A stretch of DNA of 64,000 bases from Klebsiella pneumoniae (GCA_945862145.1 CAMAXE010000004.1:62001-126000); one strand, 5' to 3'. Positions 8,552 through 17,580 are shown, counted from the first letter of the stretch. Program-made: numbers and translations. Notes: generated by a model not told the origin, from the sequence alone.

Positions 8552-9629
8552 ACGCGATTTCACGATCTTCAGCCTGTCCTTCCTGGACGTGATGTCCTGT
8601 GGCTTCGGCGCGACCATCCTGCTCTACCTGATCCTCGATCACCGGCAGGAAATGGACACCCGCCAAAAGAGCAGCGCACTGCGCGGCGAGGTCGCGTTCC
8701 TCGAGCGCGAGGTGAAAGAAGGCACCGTGGACCTCGCGGAACTGCGCAACACGCTGTCGATGATCGATGACTCCCTCGCCGAGGCGAACGGACGCTCCCG
8801 CCAGATTCTCGCGCAGATCGCCGAGCGCCGCGACGAGACTGCCGAGGGCAAGGACGACACCCTCGCCCAGCGCGAGCATGTAAACCGCTTGAAGACCGAC
8901 CTCAAGCAACTCGAGGAAAACAACGAGCGCCTGCGCGCCGAGGGCGAGAAGCAGCGCGGGCAGGATGTGCGGCAGTTCCAGGGCGACGGCGACCGCCAAT
9001 ACCTTACCGGTCTGAAGCTCGGCGGACGGCGCATCCTGGTGCTGCTCGACCGTTCCGCGAGCATGCTCGACTACAGCCTGGTGAACGTGATCCGCCTGCG
9101 CAACATGCCCGCCCCGGTGCAGCTGCGCTCGGCCAAGTGGCAACATGCGGTGGCCACGGTCGACTGGCTGAGTACCCAATTGCCGCAGGGCAGCCAATAC
9201 CAGATCTACGGCTTCAACACGCGCGCCGAACCCGTGGTGGAAGGCAGCGCCGGCAAATGGCTGCAAGTCGCCGACCGCGCGCAGTTGAATGGAGCCATCG
9301 CGAAACTGCAGCAACTGGTGCCGGCCGAGGGCACGAGCCTGGCGAACGCCTTCGAGGTGGCAGCAAAGCTCTCGCCTGCACCGGACAATATCTACCTGAT
9401 CACCGACGGCCTGCCCACGCAAGGCGCCACGGGACCCAGCGGCTCCAAGGTGAGCGGACGCGACCGCCAGCGCCTGTTCAACCAGGCCCTGGAGAAGCTG
9501 CCCAAAGGCATACCCGTGAACGTCATCCTGGCGCCCATGGAGGGCGATCCGATGGCCGCCTCAGCGCTCTGGCAGCTGGCGATATCGACGCGGGGTGCAT
9601 TCCTCGCGCCGGCACGGGACTGGCCATGA
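8541..9629 (+). CDS. ExbD/TolR-like helix fused to coiled coil and VWA domain (first copy)
   Basis: The protein has 362 residues. A basic N-terminus MARRR precedes one transmembrane helix at 9-32 that reads LSFLDVMSCGFGATILLYLI. Asp16 in FLDV matches the position of the proton-carrying Asp in ExbD/TolR (PFLDVLLVLL). A coiled coil spans about 40-140. The VWA domain covers 160-360 with an intact metal site: D170-R-S172-A-S174, Thr265 in GTS and Asp289 in ITDG. Positive-inside topology puts the VWA domain in the periplasm. The start overlaps the upstream stop by 11 nt and the stop overlaps the next gene (ATGA). Confidence 0.85.
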   Translation: MARRRDFTIFSLSFLDVMSCGFGATILLYLILDHRQEMDTRQKSSALRGEVAFLEREVKEGTVDLAELRNTLSMIDDSLAEANGRSRQILAQIAERRDETAEGKDDTLAQREHVNRLKTDLKQLEENNERLRAEGEKQRGQDVRQFQGDGDRQYLTGLKLGGRRILVLLDRSASMLDYSLVNVIRLRNMPAPVQLRSAKWQHAVATVDWLSTQLPQGSQYQIYGFNTRAEPVVEGSAGKWLQVADRAQLNGAIAKLQQLVPAEGTSLANAFEVAAKLSPAPDNIYLITDGLPTQGATGPSGSKVSGRDRQRLFNQALEKLPKGIPVNVILAPMEGDPMAASALWQLAISTRGAFLAPARDWP

Positions 9630-10624
9630 GCCGCCGCCGTCGCGCGCCGGAGGAGTTCAGCCTCTCCTTCCTGGACGTGATCTGCTGCGGCTTCGGGGCG
9701 ATCATCCTGCTGTTGATCATCACGCGGGTCTCCGCCCCGGTGGTGCTCGAGGAGAGCACGCGCGATCTGGAGTCGCAGATCGCGGCCCTGCAGGAGCAGC
9801 TGTTCCGGCTCCGCGGCGAGTCGACGGTACTGAACCGCGACCTGACGGCACGACAAGAGCAGCTCTCCGAGATGATCGACAAGGTCGCCCGACTGGAGCG
9901 CGAACTCTCGTCGATCAAAGGCGAGTTCGCCGCCAGCGATACCGACTCCGTGTTGAACTCGCGGCTGGTGGGGCAACTCGAGAAAGCCAGGCAGCGCCTC
10001 AGCGATGAGATGAAACGTCTGCTCGGTGCCCAGGGCGGACGTCGCAACGACGCCATCGGCGGCATACCGGTGGACAGCGAGTACGTGATCTTCATCATCG
10101 ACACGTCCGGGAGCATGTTCAATTACGCGTGGCCGCGGGCCCAGCAGGAGATGATCAACATCCTCGACCTCTACCCGAAGGTGAAGGGGATACAGGTGCT
10201 GGACGACGAAGGCGGCTACATGTTTTCGAGCTACCGCGGACAATGGATTCCCGACACGCCGGCGCGACGCAAGGCGATCATCCAGCGTTTTGCCAGCTGG
10301 AACCCCTACTCCAACAGCAGCCCGGTCGAGGGCATCGTGTCGGCGATCCGCAACTTCTACGAGCCGGGACGCAAGATCAGCCTGTATGTGCTGGGCGACG
10401 AGTTCACCGGCAACTCGATAGAACAGGTGATCGACGTGGTGGACAAGATCAACCGCGAGGGCCCCGAGGGCGAGCGGCTGGTGCGGATCCACGCGATCGG
10501 CTTCCCGACCCAGTTTGCCAATCCGGCCCAATACCAGATCACCGGCATCCGCTTTGCCACCCTGATGCGCGATCTGTCGTGGAAGAACAACGGCACCTTC
10601 GTGGGTCTGAACGACTACCGCTGA
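9626..10624 (+). CDS. ExbD/TolR-like helix fused to coiled coil and VWA-like domain (second copy)
   Basis: I place the start at the ATG overlapping the preceding stop (ATGA), giving 332 residues. Residues 1-10 are basic, and the helix at 11-33 reads FSLSFLDVICCGFGAIILLL with Asp17 in FLDV, nearly the same as the first VWA protein. A coiled coil spans about 44-135. The VWA-like domain has D159-T-S161-G-S163, but the Thr position is replaced (SSPVEG), while an Asp-bearing strand (VLGDEFTG) is kept. The two proteins are divergent outside the helix, so they could form a heterodimer in place of the ExbD dimer. Confidence 0.85.
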   Translation: MSRRRRAPEEFSLSFLDVICCGFGAIILLLIITRVSAPVVLEESTRDLESQIAALQEQLFRLRGESTVLNRDLTARQEQLSEMIDKVARLERELSSIKGEFAASDTDSVLNSRLVGQLEKARQRLSDEMKRLLGAQGGRRNDAIGGIPVDSEYVIFIIDTSGSMFNYAWPRAQQEMINILDLYPKVKGIQVLDDEGGYMFSSYRGQWIPDTPARRKAIIQRFASWNPYSNSSPVEGIVSAIRNFYEPGRKISLYVLGDEFTGNSIEQVIDVVDKINREGPEGERLVRIHAIGFPTQFANPAQYQITGIRFATLMRDLSWKNNGTFVGLNDYR

Positions 10625-10693
10625 ATGCGGGCTTGGATACCCGGCGGGATTGACCCTATGATCTGCTTGTCCTTTGTCCCCGAGCGCGAACGC

Positions 10694-11314
10694 ATGCGCA
10701 CACGATTGCTGCTGTTACTTGTCTGCGTATTGCTGCCGGCCTGCGGGCCGCAGGTCGTGCAGATGAAAGCGCTGAACGAATTTCCCCGCCCGCTGGTCGA
10801 TCCACTGCCGATCCGCGTGGGGCTGCACATCCCGCCCGAGTTCGCCGCCTACACCTACCACGAAAAGCGCCCGGGACCGGCGGGCCAGGAGTGGACCATC
10901 AGCATCGGTCCGCCGCAGGCGCAGGTGTTCCAGGAGATCCTGGGGGCGCTGTTCAGCGGCGTCGATGTGCTGGATTCGCCCACTGCGGGCGGCAGCGGTC
11001 TCGCCGCTGTGATCGTGCCCGGCGTGGCGGAATTCCAGTTCGCGCTGCCCGCCGACACCAAGGCCAAGGTGTTCGAGATCTGGGTCAAATACGATCTTGG
11101 CATCCGCACCGCCAAGGGCGAGGAGATCGGCCACTGGCAGTTCACCGCCTACGGCAAAACCCCCACCGCATTCCTGAAATCCGACGAGGAGGCGATCCGC
11201 GCGGCCACCATCGTTGCACTGCGCGATGCAGGCGCCTCGCTGGTGAGCGGTCTGGAGCGCGACCCCAGGCTGCGCGAATGGCTGGGCGTGGAGCAGCCCG
11301 CCGACACACAGTGA
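10694..11314 (+). CDS. lipoprotein closing the envelope operon
   Basis: The 206-residue form beginning at 10694 is preferred because it starts directly with a type II signal MRTRLLLLLVCVLLPAC, lipidated at Cys17. In-frame ATGs at 10625 and 10658 would bury that signal. The mature part begins with a PLVDPLPIRVGLHIPPEF strand and continues as an alpha/beta domain ending in helices. This is the layout of small envelope lipoproteins of the DUF799/LpoB-like kind, which is a weak resemblance. It sits 69 nt after the second VWA gene and its end lies 2 nt from the convergent peptidase gene. Confidence 0.7.
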   Translation: MRTRLLLLLVCVLLPACGPQVVQMKALNEFPRPLVDPLPIRVGLHIPPEFAAYTYHEKRPGPAGQEWTISIGPPQAQVFQEILGALFSGVDVLDSPTAGGSGLAAVIVPGVAEFQFALPADTKAKVFEIWVKYDLGIRTAKGEEIGHWQFTAYGKTPTAFLKSDEEAIRAATIVALRDAGASLVSGLERDPRLREWLGVEQPADTQ

Positions 11315-11315
11315 C

Positions 11316-13001
11316 TCAGCGCCCTGGCGCGGCGGCTCGCCGCAGATCGGCCAGCAACGCATCGGGATTGGGCGCTCTTCCCAGAAAATCCCGCAGCACC
11401 GTGTTTGCGCTTCTCTCCCGCCCGAAACGAAACAAACGCTCGGAGATCCACGCGTAGTAACCCGCATCCCGACCGCTCGCCGGGCCTCTAAACTCGCGAG
11501 CGCGGGCGCGGATGTCCGCCGCCAGCACCGCGCCGAGCCCGTAATTGATCATGTAGCCAGGGCTCTCCACGAGTTGCCCTCGCCGTGCCCACCACGACAG
11601 TCCCGGGTGCGGGCGCACGTGCAGGTAGCGCGCGGCGATGTCATTCCAGACACGGTCAGGATCCGCCGCAGGGTCGGCGTAGACCCGCAGTTCAAAAAGA
11701 CTCCAGGCCACATCCAGCACGATGCCGGCATAGCGGCTGCGCAGGTTGTCCGCCACCGATGCCCGGGCGCCGAGCCAGCGTTGCTGCCAGGGCTGCTCGT
11801 AGACTTCCTGCGAGAAGATCTCGGCGATCGCCTCGGTGAACGCGTTGCTGTCAGGCCAGTCGGCAAAGGCCGGCGACGTCCGGATCGCAGCGATGTGGAT
11901 GGCGTGCCCGGTCTCATGGAGTATCTCGTTCAGATTGCCGATGCCGCCCGTCGCATAGCCGGCGATGACCCAGGGCTCACCTGTCGACCAGCTCCCGTCC
12001 GCTCGCCGCCAGGGTCGGGCACCGAAATCCGTGAAGGCGACTGCCGCCTTGCCCGGGCGGCGCTCGATGTCGTAGTGGATGTTGAGTGCGGCGATATCGG
12101 CACCCAGGCTGGCGTGGAAGGCGTCGTTGATTTCCCGCAGTCGCCCGAGGGGCACCCGCTCGCCCAGTTGGCGCTCCACCGGATTGCCGGCATATTCGTA
12201 GTCCCACGGTTCGAGATCATCGCCCGCCGTGAGCTCGCTCCACGCCTGCAACACAGCCACCAGCCAGGGCTCCAGCTGTACCTCATCCAGGCCGAGCGCG
12301 CGCATATTGTCCGCAACCGGCGAACGGCCCGCGCGCCACTCGGCTGCCACCATCGGCTGCATGCGGCGAAACGGACTTTGCTCGCCACCATCCCCATTGA
12401 TGCTCCGGAACATCGGCTGCATTGCCTCGAGCACGTGCCTGCGCCGCGCCGGATCGGGCGAACGGGCCATGTCGGCAAGGAGCGTCAAACGATCGGTGAC
12501 GCGACCGTCAAGCGCGATGGCGTTGGCCGCCAGGCTATAGCAGGCGTAAGTCCACGACCGCAACGCGGCGAGCGGGGCATCCCGGGCGGGCGCTTTTTCG
12601 CAACCGGATACGGACGCGCCATCAGCAGCGGGTGCCGGCGGCAGATCCAGTTCCCCGCGCGCGAAGGCGCTGCGCATCGCCTCTGCGGGTGCGCCTGCGG
12701 AATCGGGCAATAGCGCGGCAACGGCGCGCTGCAACGCAGGGTAAGCGGCGCGCTCGAGCGTGGCGTCCTCGCCGCGCGCTTCGCGCGTGCGGATGCGATC
12801 GCCGCGCTCGCGCAACTCGAGGAAGCGTGACTCGAGGGCAGGATCTCTGCCCGGTGAATACGCGGGCTGCGCTCCGGGTGCGGCCAGGCCGGCATGCGAC
12901 AGGACCGCCGCGGCAAGGACGAAGGCGAGAATCAGCGCCGCGCACCGCGGCCCGGAGGCGACCCCCGGGATCGTGCAGCGCGGCTCAGTGGACCGCGGCA
13001 C
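11316..13001 (-). CDS. secreted M3-like zinc metallopeptidase
   Basis: The protein has 561 residues from a GTG start, with a hydrophobic signal segment at about 20-42. Residues near 355-372 contain HETGHAIH, an HExxH zinc motif, and about 30 residues later NAFTEAIAEIFSQE supplies the third ligand Glu, as in gluzincin M3/M2-like peptidases. The catalytic domain is all-helical. It should cleave oligopeptides in the periplasm. The gene overlaps ytfJ upstream by 17 nt and is last in a P450-ytfJ-peptidase operon. The exact subfamily is uncertain. Confidence 0.7.
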   Translation of the reverse strand: MPRSTEPRCTIPGVASGPRCAALILAFVLAAAVLSHAGLAAPGAQPAYSPGRDPALESRFLELRERGDRIRTREARGEDATLERAAYPALQRAVAALLPDSAGAPAEAMRSAFARGELDLPPAPAADGASVSGCEKAPARDAPLAALRSWTYACYSLAANAIALDGRVTDRLTLLADMARSPDPARRRHVLEAMQPMFRSINGDGGEQSPFRRMQPMVAAEWRAGRSPVADNMRALGLDEVQLEPWLVAVLQAWSELTAGDDLEPWDYEYAGNPVERQLGERVPLGRLREINDAFHASLGADIAALNIHYDIERRPGKAAVAFTDFGARPWRRADGSWSTGEPWVIAGYATGGIGNLNEILHETGHAIHIAAIRTSPAFADWPDSNAFTEAIAEIFSQEVYEQPWQQRWLGARASVADNLRSRYAGIVLDVAWSLFELRVYADPAADPDRVWNDIAARYLHVRPHPGLSWWARRGQLVESPGYMINYGLGAVLAADIRARAREFRGPASGRDAGYYAWISERLFRFGRERSANTVLRDFLGRAPNPDALLADLRRAAAPGR

Positions 13002-13554
13002 CGGGCTCGCCGTTGCGCACCACGCGCAAGGCCTCCTCGATGTCGGCTGGCTGCATGGGGCCCTGATGGAAGTAGAGCACCCTGCTGGCGGTATCGAGCA
13101 TGATCACTGCGCTCGATCCCTCCTGCAGATTCCACAGTGCGCGCCCACGGCCCGCCTCGTCGGCGACGATGGTCGAGAGGCCGTACTTGCGCTTGTTCTT
13201 CTCGAGCTCCGACAACACCATTCCCCGGGTGCCAAACATGGCGTCGTCGAGATTGACCACCGTGGTGATGTGATAGCGGGAATAGGGTATGCCCGACTTT
13301 TCGAGGCTGTCGGTAAAGGGCTTGCTCTGCCTGCGCGCCGACATCCGGGCCGCCATGTACTGCACGATATGGATACGATCCCCGAGCGGGGCGCTCTGCC
13401 ACGGCCGGAAGCCCATCTTGCCGTCCTGCACCAGGATCTCCCCGAGCTTCTCGACCTGCAGCAGTGGCAGCGGATCGCCCGCCTGCAGGGCATGCAGCGG
13501 TGCCGCAGCGAGCAGGCAGAGCGCGAGCAACAGCCCCCGCACAGACTCAGTCAT
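12985..13554 (-). CDS. ytfJ: YtfJ-family periplasmic thioredoxin-fold protein
   Basis: The protein has 189 residues with a signal peptide ending near ALHA (residue 22). The sequence follows E. coli YtfJ throughout: GKMGFRPWQSAPLGDRIHIVQ, then RYHITTVVNLDDAMFGTRG and SSAVIMLDTASRV. YtfJ proteins have a thioredoxin-like fold without the CxxC, as here, and no established function. The gene overlaps both the P450 gene upstream (8 nt) and the peptidase gene downstream (17 nt), so the three are co-translated. Confidence 0.85.
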   Translation of the reverse strand: MTESVRGLLLALCLLAAAPLHALQAGDPLPLLQVEKLGEILVQDGKMGFRPWQSAPLGDRIHIVQYMAARMSARRQSKPFTDSLEKSGIPYSRYHITTVVNLDDAMFGTRGMVLSELEKNKRKYGLSTIVADEAGRGRALWNLQEGSSAVIMLDTASRVLYFHQGPMQPADIEEALRVVRNGEPGAAVH

Positions 13555-14926
13555 GATGGATAGGCTCGAGCCTGAGCGGCAGGTCGTCCATCAACTTCGA
13601 GAAGGGGAAATGCATGATCGCAGGCGGATCGGCATAGCCCGCCGGCAGGCTGAAGCGAAAATTGCGCAGCATCTCAACCATCACGCACTTGAAGAGCATG
13701 TCTGCGAAGTGCAGGCCGATGCACTTGTGGGCCCCGCCGCCGAAAGGCACCCACAGGTAGGGATGCTGCTTGTTCTCCTGGCGCTCGGGGCCGAAGCGGT
13801 CCGGATCGAAACGGTGCGGCTCCTTCCAGTACTCCGTCATCCGATGACAGAAAATCGGGGAGATGATGACCATGGTGTCGGCGGGAATGCGGTAACCGCC
13901 CAGTTCGGTCTCGCGGATGGTACGGCGCATCAACTGCGGCACCGGCGGGTGCATGCGCAGGATCTCGTGAAAAGTCTGCTCCACCAGCGGCACGTTCTGC
14001 CCCATGTCCTCGTAGGTGAGGCTGTGGCCCAACGCGTCAACCTCGGCACGCAGCCGCTCCTGCCACTCTGGATGCCGCGCAAGGTAATAGCTCGCCATGG
14101 TGAGCGCGCTGGTGGTGGTGTCGTGCGCGGCGAGCAGCAGGAAGATCAGGTGGTCAGCAACGACCTTGTCTGCATAGAGCTCACCATCCTCGCTGCGTTC
14201 GCGGCTGAAATGGCTCATCATGTCCATGCCGTCGTCATTGCGCTTGGCAGGCACCAGGCCCTCGAAGTATCGCCCCAGCGCTCGTCGTCCCTCCATGCCG
14301 CGTCGGTAACTCAGCCCGAGCCCCGGCCAGTCCTTGCGGATGATGGCAAGCGTGCCCGCCATCATGTCGAGGAAGGCCTTGTTCAGGCTGTCGATGTCGC
14401 TCTCGAGCCCCACACCCACGAACACGCGGGCACCGATCTCGAGCAGCAAGGACTTGATCTGCGGGTAGAAGTGGAAATCCGCAACCCCGGGCCACTCACG
14501 CGTGGTGCGTTCGGCCAGTTCGTTCGCGCTGTGGATGTAGTGCTGCATCGAACTCGTCTTGAAGGCCGACTGCATGATGCGACGGTGAAACTTGTGCTCC
14601 GCGAAATCGCGCACGAGCAAGCCGCCGTCAAAGAAGTCACCGAGCGGCGCGTCATAGCCCATGCGCGCCGAGTAGAGCTGCTGCTGATCCATGACAAGTT
14701 CGCGGTTGAAGTCAGGCCCGAGGGCCCAGACCATGTTCTGCCCGGTCAGACGCGCACGCGAGACCGCACCGAAGCGGTCGTAGTGAGCCTTGAGAACCGC
14801 GTAGGGATCCTTCAGCAACGGGATCATGAACCCGAGATAGGGCAAGCCGTAGGCACCCGGGATATGGCTCAGATCACGGTTGTCTTTGCGCAGGGTGTAA
14901 TCCTGCCCGATACCAGCCGCTTTCAT
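13547..14926 (-). CDS. cytochrome P450 (class E-like, about 459 residues)
   Basis: I use the ATG at 14926 because AGGAG lies 9 nt upstream; an in-frame start at 14992 lacks a comparable site. The I-helix oxygen-binding motif AAHDTTTSA, the ExxR motif EILR and the haem loop FGGGAHKCIG with the axial cysteine are all present. The length and the GGGAHKCIG loop are more like CYP51/CYP136-type enzymes than short soluble bacterial camphor-type P450s; this placement is tentative. The substrate is probably a sterol, terpenoid or fatty acid. It heads an operon with ytfJ and a peptidase. Confidence 0.88.
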   Translation of the reverse strand: MKAAGIGQDYTLRKDNRDLSHIPGAYGLPYLGFMIPLLKDPYAVLKAHYDRFGAVSRARLTGQNMVWALGPDFNRELVMDQQQLYSARMGYDAPLGDFFDGGLLVRDFAEHKFHRRIMQSAFKTSSMQHYIHSANELAERTTREWPGVADFHFYPQIKSLLLEIGARVFVGVGLESDIDSLNKAFLDMMAGTLAIIRKDWPGLGLSYRRGMEGRRALGRYFEGLVPAKRNDDGMDMMSHFSRERSEDGELYADKVVADHLIFLLLAAHDTTTSALTMASYYLARHPEWQERLRAEVDALGHSLTYEDMGQNVPLVEQTFHEILRMHPPVPQLMRRTIRETELGGYRIPADTMVIISPIFCHRMTEYWKEPHRFDPDRFGPERQENKQHPYLWVPFGGGAHKCIGLHFADMLFKCVMVEMLRNFRFSLPAGYADPPAIMHFPFSKLMDDLPLRLEPIHHD

Positions 14927-14985
14927 CACGTGGAGCTCCTGCAGGCCGGAAAAATCGGGTGGCCTTATTGCCCCCTTCCTGCCTG

Positions 14986-15031
14986 CTGACAATTTAACCG
15001 GAGACTATGTCATCGCTAACCGGCTGACAAT
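14986..15031. repeat. paired CTGACAAT and TAACCGG elements upstream of the P450 operon
   Basis: CTGACAAT occurs at 14986-14993 and 15024-15031, and TAACCGG at 14995-15001 and 15017-15023. The order is CTGACAAT, TAACCGG, then TAACCGG, CTGACAAT, all on the same strand. They lie in the 155-bp gap before the P450 start. They could be regulator half-sites or a small local duplication; nothing in the sequence distinguishes these. No other feature was seen in this gap. Confidence 0.35.
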
Positions 15032-15081
15032 CGCGGCAGGGGCGCAACATCTGCACATGGACGGACCGTAAAGCGGAACCG

Positions 15082-15567
15082 CTAGTTCCGGTTTGCCGGT
15101 TTGCTGAAAGGGTCCTGGCTGCGACGATCTTCTCCCGAACGGCGATCTTCGCTCATGCGCACATCCTCACGACGGTCGATGTGGATACGACGAGAACTGC
15201 GTCGGCGGCCCACCACAGTGTGCACCTGGCATTGGCATGTTTCGCGATCACAACCGGGCACCGGGATGGACGGGATGCGCCCCTCGGGGAAGGTCTTGCC
15301 GAGCAGGAGCACGGCGGCGTCACAGGGCGAGGGTTGCGGAAACAGCATGCCGCCGCGGAACTTATCGACAAAATCGGCATCTCGCACAGGCTGCGAAGCG
15401 GGCGGAAAGGGCGAGGTTCGTGACACCGGGGAGCCGCCGCGCGATGAGGTCTGGGCCTTGGGCACTGCAGCGGCGCCCCGAGCGGATTTATCGCCACCCC
15501 TGATCAGGAAAAAGTACAACAGCGCCGCCGCGATCGCGAGACCTGCCAGCACTATCGCTTCAATCAT
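15082..15567 (-). CDS. single-pass membrane protein with Cys cluster and basic tail
   Basis: The protein has 161 residues. Residues 3-23 are one transmembrane helix (EAIVLAGLAIAAALLYFFLI), so it is an N-out or N-in anchored protein with a cytoplasmic-type basic tail. After a Ser/Pro/Arg linker come LFPQPSPCDAAVLLLGKTFP and PGCDRETCQCQVHTVV, whose Cys-x4-Cys-x-Cys could bind metal. The last 45 residues are rich in Arg/Asp/Glu pairs (RRxxRR, EDRRSGEDRRS). No known family is recognised. It stands alone between the P450 operon and trpS. Confidence 0.55.
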   Translation of the reverse strand: MIEAIVLAGLAIAAALLYFFLIRGGDKSARGAAAVPKAQTSSRGGSPVSRTSPFPPASQPVRDADFVDKFRGGMLFPQPSPCDAAVLLLGKTFPEGRIPSIPVPGCDRETCQCQVHTVVGRRRSSRRIHIDRREDVRMSEDRRSGEDRRSQDPFSKPANRN

Positions 15568-15636
15568 TGCCGCTCACCCTCGGTTCGGCCGGTACTGGGC
15601 TTCACGCACGATGGCGTGACAGTGAAGTATAGGCCA

Positions 15637-16647
15637 TCAGCGATCGAGGGGGCGCAGACCCACGGCTGCACGCACGGAGCTCATCAAGGGCACGCTGAAC
15701 TGGCGGGCTCGCACCGCACCCTCGCGGAGCAGTTGCTCGATTTTCCCGGGGTCTGCCAGAAGCGCTTCGTAGCGCTCGCGTGGGCCCATCAACTGCGTGT
15801 TGAGCAGTTCGAAAAGCTGGCGCTTGGCTTCACCCCAGCCGATGCCATCGGCAAAGGCCTGGCGCATGGCGGCGCTCTGTTGGGGCGTGGCAAATGCCTG
15901 CCAGATCTGGAATACGGCGGACGCGTCGGGATCCTTCGGCTCGCCAGGCTCCTGCAGGTTGGTCTTGATGCGATTGATGTGTTTCTGGAGCTGTTTCTCG
16001 GGAAGGAACAGCGGGATGGTGTTGCCGTAGCTCTTGCTCATCTTGCGGCCGTCAAGGCCTGCCAGCACGGCAGAGTTGTCATCGACCGCCGCGCTGGGCA
16101 GCACGAAGTGCTCGCCGTAGTGGTGGTTGAAGCGCTGCGCGATATCGCGCGCCATCTCCACGTGCTGCACCTGGTCACGCCCTACGGGCACGAGGTCCGT
16201 GCCGAACAACAGGATGTCCGCGGCCATCAGCACCGGGTAGCTGTAAAGGCCCATGGTGATGGCGAAGTCGGGATCCTCGCCAGACTCCTGGTTGGACTGC
16301 ACCGCAGCCTTGTAGGCGTGGGCCCGATTCATCAGCCCCTTGGCCGTGTTGCAGGTGAGGATCCAGGTGAGCTCGGGAATCTCGGGGATATCGGACTGGC
16401 GGTAGAAAATCACCCGATCCGGATCCAGTCCGCAGGCGAGCCAGGTGGCTGCAATTTCGCGGGTGGCGCGGTGCACGACCTCCGGGTCCTGGCACTTGAT
16501 CAGCGCGTGGAAATCCGCAAGAAAGAAGAACGACTGCACGTCCTGGCGCCGACTCGCCTCGATGGCAGGACGGAACATGCCCACGTAGTTGCCGAGGTGC
16601 GGAGTGCCACTCGGCGTGATGCCGGTGAGAACGCGCTGATGTTTCAT
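15637..16647 (-). CDS. trpS: tryptophanyl-tRNA synthetase
   Basis: The ATG at 16647 gives 336 residues, matching the roughly 334 of E. coli TrpRS; the open frame extends upstream but that part is not TrpRS. The class I signatures are present: [11 protein letters not shown] (HIGH-equivalent) near residues 10-20 and [10 protein letters not shown] (KMSKS) near 195. It charges tRNA-Trp with tryptophan in the cytoplasm. It is divergent from the enoyl-CoA hydratase gene, with 94 bp between the starts. Confidence 0.95.
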   Translation of the reverse strand: MKHQRVLTGITPSGTPHLGNYVGMFRPAIEASRRQDVQSFFFLADFHALIKCQDPEVVHRATREIAATWLACGLDPDRVIFYRQSDIPEIPELTWILTCNTAKGLMNRAHAYKAAVQSNQESGEDPDFAITMGLYSYPVLMAADILLFGTDLVPVGRDQVQHVEMARDIAQRFNHHYGEHFVLPSAAVDDNSAVLAGLDGRKMSKSYGNTIPLFLPEKQLQKHINRIKTNLQEPGEPKDPDASAVFQIWQAFATPQQSAAMRQAFADGIGWGEAKRQLFELLNTQLMGPRERYEALLADPGKIEQLLREGAVRARQFSVPLMSSVRAAVGLRPLDR

Positions 16648-16741
16648 GGATTTGGCGGCCCGGTGTACAAGCTGGGTATGATACGGACGCACCGGGATGT
16701 GGGCCAGCCGCCTCCCGCGATCACCCAGCCCGGAGAACACC

Positions 16742-17533
16742 ATGAGCAGCTTCAGCACCCTCGAATTCGTCCGCGACGGCGCCCTGGCGCGAATCACTCT
16801 GAACCGGCCCGATGCCGCCAACGGCCTCAACATGGAGATGGCCAAGGAACTGCTTGCAGTCTCCATCGCCTGCCGTGCCGATGCCGGTGTACGCGCCGTG
16901 ATCCTGAGCGGTCGGGGACGCTTCTTCTGCGCCGGCGGTGACCTGAAGGGCTTCGTCGACAACGCCGACACGCTCTATCCCTTCGTCAAGGAACTCACCA
17001 CCCACCTGCATTGCGCGATCAGCAATTTCGCGCGCATGCGCGCACCGCTGATAGTGGCCGTGAACGGTGCAGCAGCTGGCGCAGGCTTCAGCCTGGCCGC
17101 GGCGGGCGATCTGGTGATCGCAGCACGCTCGGCCAAGTTCTCGATGGCTTACACCGGCGCGGGACTGGTGCCCGATGGCAGCAGCAGCTGGTACCTGCCC
17201 CGCATCGTCGGGATCCGTCGTACGCAGGAACTGATGCTCACCAACCGTCGCCTGAGCGCCGAGGAAGCCCTCGACTGGGGCATCCTCACCCGCGTGGTGG
17301 ATGACGCCGAGCTGGCGGCAGAAACCGAGAAGCTCGCGCAACAAATGGCCTCGGGGCCCACTGTTGCTTACGGCGCCGTGAAAAAACTGCTGGCGCTCAG
17401 TTTCGAGTCGTCGCTGGAGGCGCAACTCGAGCACGAGTCGCAGGCCATCTCGGAGGCGGCCATCACGGCCGACGGTCGCGAGGGTGTAGTGGCATTCTTT
17501 GCCAAGCGCACGCCAGACTACCGCGGCGCTTGA
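16742..17533 (+). CDS. enoyl-CoA hydratase/isomerase (PaaG-like)
   Basis: The ATG at 16742 gives 263 residues of the crotonase fold. The oxyanion-hole segments [14 protein letters not shown] and [17 protein letters not shown] are present. At the second catalytic glutamate position the sequence is [17 protein letters not shown], with Asp instead of Glu, as in the PaaG-type isomerases. It probably hydrates or isomerises an unsaturated acyl-CoA. The gene is alone on this strand and convergent with apeB; the 47-bp gap holds a GC hairpin but no T run. Confidence 0.85.
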   Translation: MSSFSTLEFVRDGALARITLNRPDAANGLNMEMAKELLAVSIACRADAGVRAVILSGRGRFFCAGGDLKGFVDNADTLYPFVKELTTHLHCAISNFARMRAPLIVAVNGAAAGAGFSLAAAGDLVIAARSAKFSMAYTGAGLVPDGSSSWYLPRIVGIRRTQELMLTNRRLSAEEALDWGILTRVVDDAELAAETEKLAQQMASGPTVAYGAVKKLLALSFESSLEAQLEHESQAISEAAITADGREGVVAFFAKRTPDYRGA

Positions 17534-17580
17534 GTCGCAGCCGGGCGCGCGCCGGCAGCGCGCCTCCGGAGCCGTAATCC

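Noticed and set aside
16652-16682. TTGGCG and TATGAT before the enoyl-CoA hydratase gene
   Set aside because: The spacing is 19 nt and the -35 match is weak.
17534-17580. GC-rich inverted repeat between the enoyl-CoA hydratase and aminopeptidase genes
   Set aside because: There is no T run on either side, so I do not call it a terminator.
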